Of a stretch of 9,178 nucleotides of DNA, positions 1 through 5,944 are shown one piece after another. The DNA is from a bacterium (lineage in GTDB: Bacteria > Patescibacteriota > Gracilibacteria > JAUYGZ01). The notes beneath the pieces were generated by a model. The model saw only the letters and a list, made by a program, of their open reading frames with translations, was not told the origin of the DNA and searched no databases. The DNA lies in NCBI GenBank assembly GCA_030699855.1, contig JAUYKR010000077.1, forward strand, positions 1-9,178. Direction: 5' to 3'. The position numbers were made by a program, and so were the translations under genes. Every line of letters starts with the position of its first letter. Positions within the stretch are counted from its first letter, which is position 1.

Positions 1-614
1 GCTGACAAAAGAACAAGAGTTAAAATGAAGGCGATCTTCTTCGCGTTCCAGTAGGCTCTTCGGTCTGTTATCCAAACCAGATAAACGATGGCCGGCAGCA
101 GGGTGATGCTCATCAAATGATTGCCAAAGGAAAGGGCATAGAAGAGGACTCCACAATAAAAACTCAGCTCCTTCCCGTTCCGCTGCCAATGAAGGAAGAA
201 GAAAATCGTCGTGATTGTGAGCAGAGTGTGAAGGGTATATACGTTCGCCATCAGCGATTGCGACCAGAAGGTAAACGAGAGACCAAAAGTAAGTGTGCTG
301 ATCCAGGTGATCCAGCGGCTGATGTCCAGCAACCTCAACGTTCGGAATAAAACGATGGCAGAGAGAACGGAAAAAAGAGCCGAAAGAAGATTGGCTTTAT
401 AGGCCAATGTTCCGAAAGGAAAGAGCGTGGTGAAGAAGTAATTCAAGAAAATGTAACCCGGAAATCCGGTCGCGTGAGGTGTTCCCAATACGAATCCCAC
501 GAACTGAAACTTGGCGGTATCGCCAAAGCCGCCCACCCCGGGAAGGAGGGTTAGGAGGTAGGCAGTTCCCAACAGAAGAATAAGGGCTACGATGAAAAAG
601 CGGTCTGATTTCAT
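1..614 (-). CDS. DUF2723 / GT117 (TMEM260-like) membrane glycosyltransferase, C-terminus cut by window edge
   Basis: Reading from an ATG at 614 toward position 1 gives an open frame of 204 codons with no stop, so only the N-terminal part is here. It begins MKSDRFFIVALILLLGTAYL, a first membrane segment. Next comes a luminal/extracellular-type motif, LPGVGGFGDTAKFQF, then GTPHATGFPGY and AYKANLLSALFSVLSA. This is the recognisable N-terminal signature of DUF2723 proteins (G-D-[ST]-x-E/K-F, then G-x-x-H-x-x-G-[YF]-P, then NLLSALF). The acidic Asp of the GD motif lies on the first loop, as in GT-C glycosyltransferases. Several more hydrophobic stretches follow (roughly residues 78-90, 100-120, 130-145 and 150-180). 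The family uses polyprenyl-linked sugars to modify extracytoplasmic substrates; eukaryotic TMEM260 is a protein O-mannosyltransferase. The start is fixed by an in-frame stop at 624-626. The gene begins 20 bp after the sortase stop and is probably co-transcribed with it. The sugar and acceptor are unknown. Confidence 0.82.
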   Translation of the reverse strand, partial: MKSDRFFIVALILLLGTAYLLTLLPGVGGFGDTAKFQFVGFVLGTPHATGFPGYIFLNYFFTTLFPFGTLAYKANLLSALFSVLSAIVLFRTLRLLDISRWITWISTLTFGLSFTFWSQSLMANVYTLHTLLTITTIFFFLHWQRNGKELSFYCGVLFYALSFGNHLMSITLLPAIVYLVWITDRRAYWNAKKIAFILTLVLLS

Positions 615-634
615 GTCATCATTTTAGCATGGGC

Positions 635-1120
635 CTACTCTTTATCAGCAAATACTACAAGCCGTTTGGAGTAACTTCTAGAGGTTTTATTCCAAACTCC
701 TTCGCAGGTAATGAGGTTGAGGTGAGATTTACCGTCATTTGACCTAAATACGGCCGAGGCATTCGCTTCTGGGCTATATCTTCTGATCTTACGGACTATG
801 AAGGAAGTGATCCTTCCCTTGTCATCTTCAATATGCAATCGATCTCCCTTCCGTAACTTATGCAAATTATCGAACACTGATCCCGCTTTCCACCCATAGT
901 GTCCGGCAAGAACCGCACTTCCAATTTCTCCAGGGCGTGGACCGGGTTCAAACCATGCTGCATTGCTTGGCCCCTTTGATACATCCATTGCCCCATTGGC
1001 AGTAAGTCCGACCGACTCAATGTTGGCATCAACATGAATCTTTGGAATTTTAAGGCGCATCGGTAATCCAGGGATCACCTGCTCCTGCTTTGAAAGTGCG
1101 GTAGCATTTTCAATTGGCAC
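635..1120 (-). CDS. Class F-like sortase (cysteine transpeptidase), catalytic domain
   Basis: Sortases cleave a C-terminal sorting signal of a secreted protein and join it to a cell-surface nucleophile. The domain opens with MRLKIPKIHVDANIESVGL and PGEIGSAVLAGH, a pattern typical of class F sortases. The predicted catalytic residues, counted from the GTG start, are His74 (LAGHYGW), Cys139 (LNLITCEG, the TLxTC motif) and Arg153 (SKRLVVFA). The 161-aa product covers the whole beta-barrel but lacks a membrane anchor. The GTG at 1118-1120 is the first standard start codon in frame. However, the same frame stays open upstream to 1267 and encodes a hydrophobic segment typical of sortase signal anchors, so the true protein probably starts near 1255 (see the separate entry). 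The gene directly follows a protein ending in FPNTG-TM-KK, its likely substrate. Class assignment is from motifs only. Confidence 0.88.
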   Translation of the reverse strand: MPIENATALSKQEQVIPGLPMRLKIPKIHVDANIESVGLTANGAMDVSKGPSNAAWFEPGPRPGEIGSAVLAGHYGWKAGSVFDNLHKLRKGDRLHIEDDKGRITSFIVRKIRRYSPEANASAVFRSNDGKSHLNLITCEGVWNKTSRSYSKRLVVFADKE

Positions 1121-1255
1121 TGTTAAAGCGTTTCCGATTCCCCAACCGGAAGACGTATCAACGCCTTGACCGATAGAGGAATAAACAAGTGTCGAAGAGA
1201 TTACGATGCCCGTGATGACAGTTCCTAGCAGCGCTCGTGTTGATAAGGTGTCTAT
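1121..1255 (-). other. In-frame signal-anchor extension of the sortase without a standard start codon
   Basis: The sortase frame is open from the stop at 1265-1267 down to the GTG at 1120. It encodes IDTLSTRALLGTVITG followed by IVISSTLVYSSIGQ, a convincing single membrane anchor, and then a Gly/Ser-rich spacer. No ATG, GTG or TTG occurs in this stretch. The candidates are an ATA codon at 1253-1255, only 2 nt after the stop of the upstream gene (1258-1260) and so well placed for coupled re-initiation, and a CTG at 1229-1231, which would remove most of the basic N-terminus. An AGGAG lies about 16 nt before the ATA, too far for an ordinary Shine-Dalgarno. Starting at ATA gives a 206-aa sortase of normal architecture. 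Alternatives are a recent start-codon mutation or a sequencing or assembly error. Confidence 0.6.
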
Positions 1256-1257
1256 AG

Positions 1258-3288
1258 TTACTTTTTAAGTACTCCTGATAGTGTGGCTAGAGCGAACATG
1301 AAAATCCCAGCCAGTATGACGATGCTCCACGAAGAATTTTTCCATTCAGGAGAGAATCCCGTATTTGGAAAACCCGGAGCTGGGTCAGACACAGTACCAC
1401 TGCCTACAGCCGAGTTTGCCTGCCCATGAACGGCAGTGGCCACTACGACAGTAGCGATCGCAATATCTTGAGTCCTAATACCATTGGCTTCAGCACTCGC
1501 TTTGGCGGTTTTTGTCGTTGTTGTGTTGAGGTTCGACTGACAGGTGTATATCCATGTTTCAGTGACATCCAGCTTTACATCATTATTGGTATCGCCGGAA
1601 ACATACTCCATGGGTTCGCACTTATCATCAGTAAGGTGAACATTGCTTAATGCAACAGTTCCCGGATTAGTAACTTTCCCGGTGTAGGTGACCATGCCGC
1701 CTCCAGCTGGCAGAGTCTGCGGGCTTGGAACTGTTATCACGTGAATCAGTGGCGGTACTATCGGAAGGCCAACAACAACATGGGCACTCGTAATATCAAT
1801 CGCGCTGAGGCCATTAGCCCACCCGGTTGTTACGACGGTGTTGGTATGAGTTTCCATGAGCCTTGTGGAGCAGCGATGTGTCCATGTTTCATTCACATCA
1901 AGCTTGTCATCACCATTCGTGTCGCCGGAAATAAAAATGATAGGGCTGCAGGTATCTCCAACCATTGTTACGTTGGTTACCGGAACCGTCCCGATGTTGC
2001 GAAGCGTGTAGGTGTATCTGACTCGACCCGGACCATCCGGAAGAGCCAGGGGGTACGGCACTTTCACCACGTCGATGAGAGGTGGAACCGGCGGGATGGC
2101 TACGGGCGTTCCTATATCATCATTGGTGATGATGCAAAACAAACGGTCACTTGGACCAAGGCTTACAAAACCATTGATATCACAATCTCCGGAGAATGTC
2201 CTGGTGTAGTTGGGGTCTTCCGTTTCAGTCACGGCATACGCATTTACTGGGGCGTGGAAGCTATTGGTCACGCCAGATCTCACTGGTTTTCCGTCCACGA
2301 ACAGTTGAAAGTCGGCGATTGTTTTGGTTCCACCATTGTCATTGATGATGGTTTTGACGACATTAATTGTTCCGGTACGTCGCGCTCCTCCAGATGTGGA
2401 TGGGGTGACAACAGGAGCGTCTGGGTCAACAGGAGCGTCTGGGTCAGCAGGAGCATCTGGGTCCGCAGGAGCATCGGGGTCAGCGATGGCAGAGGGTGAG
2501 ACAGCATTAGCATCGAGTGTCACTTGAGTTTGTGATAATGCCCTACCATTCAGTACCGCTCCGGTTTCCATGATGATCTGCGTAGAACTCAATATATTTC
2601 CGTTGAATGTTGAATATGTTCCAAGGGTTGCTCCTGTTGGTCCTGAGACTTGCCAGAAAACATTTGAGGCTACTGCCCCACCAGAGAGGAGTACCTTGAT
2701 GCCGGCTGGAACACTAGCGCCGGAGGCAATATTTAAATCACCTGCTACCTGAAATATCCAAACATCGTCCGCGGCGCCCAAGAGGGTGACATCGGTTGGT
2801 ATGGTAACGTCAGTAGTCCATTTGTGGAGCCCCGGTGCGAAGGTTCGTCCGCCAAGATTTCCACCATACAGATTCGTGCTATCTGGTAATGCCCTTCCCT
2901 CGGCGTCAGTGTAAGCGGTTCCCAAGTCGAGTATGGCATTGTCCACTAAGGTTTTGTTAGCCAAAGGTGGATTACCGGCAAAACATGTCTGATCACCGCT
3001 ACCGGTGTATGCCGCATCAACGCCGTATATTGTTCCGGTTATTTCTGAGCAAAAGACATTATCCATCGCGGCGGAAGTGATAGGACTAGAGCCAATATCA
3101 CCAGTTATAGCGGAGCCATTGCTTCCGGTATTTGTTATTCCTGTTTTTGAGAGAATAATGAAATTACCAGCTGACCCGAGGTCAACTGTTGCGGGGCCTG
3201 CCGCGTTGGCCGTGATTGATCCAGTGAATCCAAGCACAAGGAAAGCTGCCAATGCTGCTCCTATCACATTTTTTCTACACTTTTTCAT
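1258..3288 (-). CDS. Secreted multi-domain DUF3494 (ice-binding-like) adhesin with FPNTG sorting signal
   Basis: This 676-aa surface protein starts at the ATG at 3288, because that start places a classical signal peptide (MKKCRKN, hydrophobic core, AxA-like site near residue 29) at the N-terminus. An in-frame ATG at 3330 would add 14 residues encoded by a repeat. Domains in order: DUF3494 beta-helix at 34-266 (VDLGSAGNFIILSKTGI, ITGDIG, DDVWIFQVAGDL, NVFWQVSG, TFNGNILS); a linker of four PDAP-type hexads at 269-294; a prealbumin-like domain at 306-391 (VTETEDPNYTRTFSGDCD, CIITNDD); two DUF11-like domains at about 404-507 and 514-617, each with a perfect EF-hand loop (456-467 and 566-577) flanked by a Cys pair 26 residues apart; then FPNTG at 640-644, a TM at 653-672 and a KK tail. 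DUF3494 proteins bind ice in some microbes, but many family members sit in non-icy habitats, so adhesin is an equally fair label. Anchoring by the adjacent sortase is inferred. No strong ribosome binding site is visible. Confidence 0.92.
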   Translation of the reverse strand: MKKCRKNVIGAALAAFLVLGFTGSITANAAGPATVDLGSAGNFIILSKTGITNTGSNGSAITGDIGSSPITSAAMDNVFCSEITGTIYGVDAAYTGSGDQTCFAGNPPLANKTLVDNAILDLGTAYTDAEGRALPDSTNLYGGNLGGRTFAPGLHKWTTDVTIPTDVTLLGAADDVWIFQVAGDLNIASGASVPAGIKVLLSGGAVASNVFWQVSGPTGATLGTYSTFNGNILSSTQIIMETGAVLNGRALSQTQVTLDANAVSPSAIADPDAPADPDAPADPDAPVDPDAPVVTPSTSGGARRTGTINVVKTIINDNGGTKTIADFQLFVDGKPVRSGVTNSFHAPVNAYAVTETEDPNYTRTFSGDCDINGFVSLGPSDRLFCIITNDDIGTPVAIPPVPPLIDVVKVPYPLALPDGPGRVRYTYTLRNIGTVPVTNVTMVGDTCSPIIFISGDTNGDDKLDVNETWTHRCSTRLMETHTNTVVTTGWANGLSAIDITSAHVVVGLPIVPPLIHVITVPSPQTLPAGGGMVTYTGKVTNPGTVALSNVHLTDDKCEPMEYVSGDTNNDVKLDVTETWIYTCQSNLNTTTTKTAKASAEANGIRTQDIAIATVVVATAVHGQANSAVGSGTVSDPAPGFPNTGFSPEWKNSSWSIVILAGIFMFALATLSGVLKK
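2410..2481 (-). repeat. Four 18-bp tandem repeats encoding the PDAP-rich linker
   Basis: Four in-frame 18-bp units occupy 2410-2427, 2428-2445, 2446-2463 and 2464-2481. The first two are identical, and the third and fourth differ by one to a few bases. They encode hexads of the form (A/V)DPDAP, a stiff Pro/Asp-rich spacer between the DUF3494 domain and the rest of the stalk. Near-identity of neighbouring units and the multiple-of-three length suggest that the copy number can change by slippage without breaking the frame, altering stalk length. Confidence 0.9.
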
Positions 3289-3380
3289 ATATGCCTGGGT
3301 TAAATAAATGAAGGTGTAAAATACTTTCATTAGTATATGCCTGGGTTAAATAAATGAAAGTGTAAAACACTTTCATTAGT
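3289..3380. repeat. Two tandem 46-bp repeats in the leader of the DUF3494 gene
   Basis: Units 3289-3334 and 3335-3380 are identical except at two positions (G3313/A3359 and T3322/C3368). They fill most of the 122 bp between the upstream regulator gene and the DUF3494 start. Each holds a 10+10 inverted repeat around a 5-nt centre. On the minus (coding) strand each unit also contains ATGAAAGT. The unit junction creates TATACT at 3332-3337, which resembles a -10 box, though no good -35 stands at proper distance. Because 46 is not a multiple of three, the repeat is a regulatory rather than a coding duplication. Possible roles are operator sites, a leader RNA structure or a duplicated promoter; the sequence does not decide between them. 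Confidence 0.9.
3353..3377 (-). promoter_or_regulatory. Perfect 10-bp inverted repeat (hairpin or operator) in the upstream 46-bp unit
   Basis: The arms AATGAAAGTG and CACTTTCATT are exact reverse complements separated by five bases. In the minus-strand transcript the hairpin is followed by TATTTAA, so it could act as a weak terminator after the receiver gene or as an attenuator before the DUF3494 gene. The AT-rich stem and interrupted T-run make a strong terminator unlikely. As DNA, a 25-bp palindrome is also a plausible dimer binding site. The matching repeat in the other unit (3307-3331) has two changes that give A-C mismatches in the coding-strand RNA but G-U pairs on the opposite strand. 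Confidence 0.5.
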
Positions 3381-3410
3381 GATGTCGTCTTAGGCGCTAA
3401 ATTATTACAG

Positions 3411-3926
3411 TCATTTTTGCCCTTCTCTTGTTTTCGACTTCACAGAACCCAATGTTTGTGTTTTCTGGTGATTCAAAACCAATTCTATTTCATGAATGAT
3501 TTCGTCAAGCCGATGGTCAGATTTGACATAGTACTTGCTTACCCCATTTGCAATATAGGATTTTATGGTTTTAGGACTCGCGGCATTCGAGACCACAAAG
3601 ATGGGAATCTTCCCCCATCGTCCTCCATTTGCTTTGAATTTTTTCACAAAATCAAGACCGTCTTCCTCCCCCAAAAGATGATGATCAAGCCAGATGGCGT
3701 CGACCTTTTCCAGACTTTCAAGATATTGAATGGCCAAGGTGATACTTGCGACCGAGAAAACGACCGATCCATTTTTCTTTGGCATAGCATTAAATGTTTG
3801 CTCGACACTTCGAGCAGCAATGACACCAAAACCGCTTTTTTCAAGCTTGGCATTAATCGCCGCCAATAGTGGCTGCTCATCCTCAAGAACTAAAATGGTT
3901 TTTTTCTTTGAAGACTTTCTGATCAT
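3411..3926 (-). CDS. Receiver-only response regulator with enlarged REC domain
   Basis: A 171-aa single-domain response regulator. The REC landmarks are the acidic pair E15-D16 in ILVLEDEQP, phosphoacceptor Asp81 in AIWLDHHL, Ser113 in FVVSNAAS (the usual Thr/Ser switch position) and Lys135 in YYVKSD. About 65 residues separate the acidic pair from the phosphoacceptor, where roughly 40-45 is usual. The surplus of about 20 residues (about 46-70, including MPKKNGSVVFSVASITLA) is an insertion around the helix 2 / strand 3 region. A basic, polar tail follows residue 150, with no DNA-binding or enzymatic output domain. The ATG at 3926 lies 16 bp after the kinase stop with no clear ribosome binding site. 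It is the third gene of a regulator-kinase-regulator operon and is presumably phosphorylated by that kinase. Output must be by protein-protein contact or by phosphorelay. Confidence 0.87.
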   Translation of the reverse strand: MIRKSSKKKTILVLEDEQPLLAAINAKLEKSGFGVIAARSVEQTFNAMPKKNGSVVFSVASITLAIQYLESLEKVDAIWLDHHLLGEEDGLDFVKKFKANGGRWGKIPIFVVSNAASPKTIKSYIANGVSKYYVKSDHRLDEIIHEIELVLNHQKTQTLGSVKSKTREGQK

Positions 3927-3942
3927 AATAATGAGTGAGATA

Positions 3943-5295
3943 TTATTGAGTAGACTTTTTTAGGCCATCCAGAGGCAATTCTACATAGAAAGTAGTGCCA
4001 CACTTTACGTTCCCGTATGGGGATTTAAACCATATTTTCCCGCCACAATTTTCGACGATGGATTTAACAATGTAGAGCCCGAGGCCGGTTCCATCGGTAT
4101 CTTTATCCCTCACATTATCAGCCCGGAAGAGCTTTGTGAATATTTTATTCTGCTGATTTTTCGGAATGCCGTAGCCCGTGTCAGTAATCTTGAGTAGAAG
4201 ATTCTTCTTACCCGCCAAGTCGATTGAAAGAGCAATATTCCCTCCTTCAGGGGTATACTTCACGGCGTTTGACAAAATATTCTGCATCACCATTCGAAGA
4301 AGTTTGGGGTCAGCCTGCATCGATGAAACGTCCTTACCGCACAAAAAAGAAAACGTCAGATTTTTGGCATCAATTTGAGGCCTCTGTTCATCTATGACGC
4401 TTTGCGTCAGCTTGCAAATGTCAGTTGGCTCCGGCTCAATCAAAAATGTTCCAACCTCAAGAGAGGCGACATCCAGAAGGGCGTTCACCAGCTCAACCAT
4501 TCGCTGATTACTGCGATAAACCTCATCTAGGTATTTTTTTTGTTTCTCATTTAACACTCCCACATCTCCTGCCAGCAGCATCTCCGCGTACCAGTTTACT
4601 GTAGAAAGCGGAGTGCGGAGCTGATGGCTGGCCAATGAGACAAATTCGGTTTTGGCTTTATCGATCTCCCGCTCATGCGTGATGTCTCGAAAAATCTTAA
4701 TGCCACCTATAACCATTCCATTTAAAACAACAGGCGTTGCCATAATGGCCATGGGAAATCTTGTTTTATCCTCCCGCATAAAGAAGTAACTGGGATTTGC
4801 GGTGGGTGAGCTGGTGGTGGGAGCCGTGATGACATGATTCTTTTCAAATGAGATAGCCATTCCCTTCTCGTTCTCCAGGGGAATTACTTTAGAAAACATC
4901 TTCCCCACAACGTCTTTGCTTTTTTTACCGAAGAGCCTCTCAGCTGTCGCATTGATAATGATAATGTTTCCCTTTTCATCAGTGACCAGGAGTCCGTCGC
5001 CAATTGAGAGTAAGATCGCTTCTTCTTTCACCCGAGACATTTCAAGACTTTTAGTTCGATCAAGAACCTTTTTCTCGAGTGTTTCATAAGACGTTTTAAG
5101 TTTTGCAGCCGTTACCGCGAGCTTGCGCCTCACACCCTCCTTCTCCTTGGCGGTTATCGCAAGCCTGGTAGCTGTCATTGCAAGTTTCTTCGCCGTTACC
5201 GCGAGCTTGCGCCTCACGGCTTCCTTCTCTCTGGCCAAAAGCTTCAGCTTGAGAATGATTTCGTCGGATGTGGAGATAGCAGTATTTTTTCTCAT
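3943..5295 (-). CDS. Cytosolic PAS-domain sensor histidine kinase with N-terminal coiled coil
   Basis: A 450-aa kinase that autophosphorylates a histidine and passes the phosphate to response regulators. The first 85 residues are an Ala/Lys/Arg-rich coiled coil with an internal duplication (EAVRRKLAVTAKKL and EGVRRKLAVTAAKL, 28 residues apart, four heptads). A PAS domain covers about 92-208 (ILLSIGDGLLVTDEKGNIII, IGGIKIFRDITHER). The HisKA H-box is SLASHQLRTPLS with His224. The HATPase domain has an N-box (NILSNAVKYTPEGG, 339-352), G1 DTGYGIP (372-378) and G2 GTGLGL (402-407). No membrane segment is seen, so the signal is cytoplasmic. The ATG at 5295 is preferred over a TTG at 5328, which would overlap the upstream regulator; it leaves a 10-bp gap. 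The ligand of the PAS domain cannot be read from sequence. Confidence 0.95.
   Translation of the reverse strand: MRKNTAISTSDEIILKLKLLAREKEAVRRKLAVTAKKLAMTATRLAITAKEKEGVRRKLAVTAAKLKTSYETLEKKVLDRTKSLEMSRVKEEAILLSIGDGLLVTDEKGNIIIINATAERLFGKKSKDVVGKMFSKVIPLENEKGMAISFEKNHVITAPTTSSPTANPSYFFMREDKTRFPMAIMATPVVLNGMVIGGIKIFRDITHEREIDKAKTEFVSLASHQLRTPLSTVNWYAEMLLAGDVGVLNEKQKKYLDEVYRSNQRMVELVNALLDVASLEVGTFLIEPEPTDICKLTQSVIDEQRPQIDAKNLTFSFLCGKDVSSMQADPKLLRMVMQNILSNAVKYTPEGGNIALSIDLAGKKNLLLKITDTGYGIPKNQQNKIFTKLFRADNVRDKDTDGTGLGLYIVKSIVENCGGKIWFKSPYGNVKCGTTFYVELPLDGLKKSTQ
5108..5217 (-). repeat. Duplicated 26-bp segment in the kinase coiled-coil region
   Basis: A 26-bp sequence at 5108-5133 recurs exactly at 5192-5217, an offset of 84 bp. 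The offset equals 28 codons, or four heptads of the coiled coil, so each copy encodes the same VRRKLAVTA segment in the same helical register. Partial similarity continues on the low-identity side. The exact DNA match suggests recent duplication or gene conversion within the coiled coil. Confidence 0.85.
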
Positions 5296-5305
5296 AATGA
5301 TGTTC

Positions 5306-5689
5306 TTACGATGCCAAAATGCTTTCAATCTTTTTTACAATATCATGGAGTTTCCAATCAGACTTGATTAAGTAATATGTTGGCCTATGGGCCAAAGCAT
5401 CAGCCGCAAGATTTCCATTAATCGCGCTTAAGTTTGTCAGAATGATAATCGGAGCGGTTGCTCCCCATGCGTCTTCTCTAATTTTCTTAAGCGCAGCCAT
5501 ACCGTCCATTTCCGGCATGATCAGATCCAGCAAGATAAGATCCGGATGTTTCGCGAGAGCTAACTTCACCCCATCTCTTCCATTTTTCGCCACAAGAGGT
5601 AGGAAGTTCTTAAGGCAAAGAATGTCTACAATGGCCTCTCGAAGGCTTCTCTCGTCTTCCACCACCAATATTGTTTTTTGTGCTTGCAT
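5306..5689 (-). CDS. Receiver-only response regulator (CheY-like)
   Basis: A compact 127-aa REC protein of normal length. Acidic pocket E11-D12 (TILVVEDERS), phosphoacceptor Asp55 (LILLDLIMPEMDG), switch Thr85 (IIILTNLSA) and conserved Lys109 (YYLIKSDW) are all present, so it should be phosphorylatable. It ends at the REC domain, with no output module. The ATG at 5689 is chosen over a TTG at 5704, which adds five residues; neither has a strong ribosome binding site. It is the first gene of the three-gene signalling operon, 10 bp before the kinase. It may be the direct partner of the kinase, with the second receiver acting as a sink, relay or alternative output; that division of labour is inference. 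Confidence 0.9.
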   Translation of the reverse strand: MQAQKTILVVEDERSLREAIVDILCLKNFLPLVAKNGRDGVKLALAKHPDLILLDLIMPEMDGMAALKKIREDAWGATAPIIILTNLSAINGNLAADALAHRPTYYLIKSDWKLHDIVKKIESILAS

Positions 5690-5737
5690 GATGTTTTCTT
5701 TCAAGTAAGTAAATTCTAGAGCGTAATCAAAAATTCA

Positions 5738-5791
5738 GACCTTCAAGCACTTATATCACTAAACCATAAGACGTTCAAGTCCTTATATTAT
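5738..5791 (-). repeat. Paired 22-bp direct repeat upstream of the signalling operon
   Basis: On the minus strand the motif TATAAG-N2-CTTGAA-N-GTC occurs twice, at 5770-5791 and 5738-5759, matching at 17 of 22 positions and spaced 32 bp apart, close to three helical turns. The core CTTGAA occurs a third time just before the regulator start, around 5701-5706. The spacing favours a protein bound on one face of the DNA, or duplicated promoter modules, because TATAAG resembles a -10 and TTGAA(C/G) a -35. Confidence 0.6.
5750..5778 (-). promoter_or_regulatory. Candidate sigma70-type promoter for the regulator-kinase-regulator operon
   Basis: Minus strand: -35 TTGAAC at 5773-5778, 17-bp spacer, -10 TATAAG at 5750-5755. 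The -10 matches the consensus at five of six positions, the -35 at four of six. Transcription would begin near 5743, leaving a leader of about 54 nt before the ATG at 5689. The two boxes come from different copies of the 22-bp direct repeat. Confidence 0.5.
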
Positions 5792-5825
5792 TACGGTCTT
5801 CGGTGAAAAAATTGAAGTTTTCGGG

Positions 5826-5900
5826 TGGAGCACGTGATGGGAATCGAACCCATATCAACAGCTTGGAAGGCTGTGGTAATAGCCATTATACGACACGTGC
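5826..5900 (-). tRNA. tRNA-Gly (anticodon UCC), CCA encoded
   Basis: The minus strand gives a complete cloverleaf. The acceptor stem GCACGTG pairs with CACGTGC, followed by discriminator T and an encoded CCA (5826-5828). The anticodon stem ACAGC/GCTGT encloses the loop CTTCCAA, which places TCC at positions 34-36 and identifies glycine. The T arm has GGTTCGATTCC. Length is 75 nt including CCA. It sits between capA and the signalling operon, with its own promoter upstream. Confidence 0.96.
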
Positions 5901-5912
5901 AGGGGCTGGCTC

Positions 5913-5940
5913 ACTATAGCAAGCGAAGAAGAAATTTCAA
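5913..5940 (-). promoter_or_regulatory. Promoter of tRNA-Gly
   Basis: Minus strand: -35 TTGAAA at 5935-5940, 16-bp spacer, -10 TATAGT at 5913-5918. Each box matches the sigma70 consensus at five of six positions. The expected start is near 5906, a few bases before the mature tRNA 5' end at 5900. The -35 lies just after the capA stop codon (5945-5947). Confidence 0.65.
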
Positions 5941-5944
5941 GTCA

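Noticed and set aside
952..1035. Small overlapping minus-strand frame inside the sortase gene
   Set aside because: It is another frame of the sortase, with no ribosome binding site or recognisable features.
1741..2499. 252-codon open frame on the plus strand
   Set aside because: It lies wholly antisense to the DUF3494 gene, whose domains are unmistakable. Its translation shows no family features, and it follows from the repetitive composition of the real gene.
3289..3330. ATG at 3330 as start of the DUF3494 protein
   Set aside because: The added 14 residues come from the 46-bp repeat, and the signal peptide begins naturally at the ATG at 3288.
3289..3380. CRISPR array
   Set aside because: There are only two directly abutting units with no spacers and no cas genes.
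5790..5825. Possible terminator after tRNA-Gly (T-run near 5808-5813 on the minus strand)
   Set aside because: A T-run is present, but no GC-containing stem of useful length precedes it.
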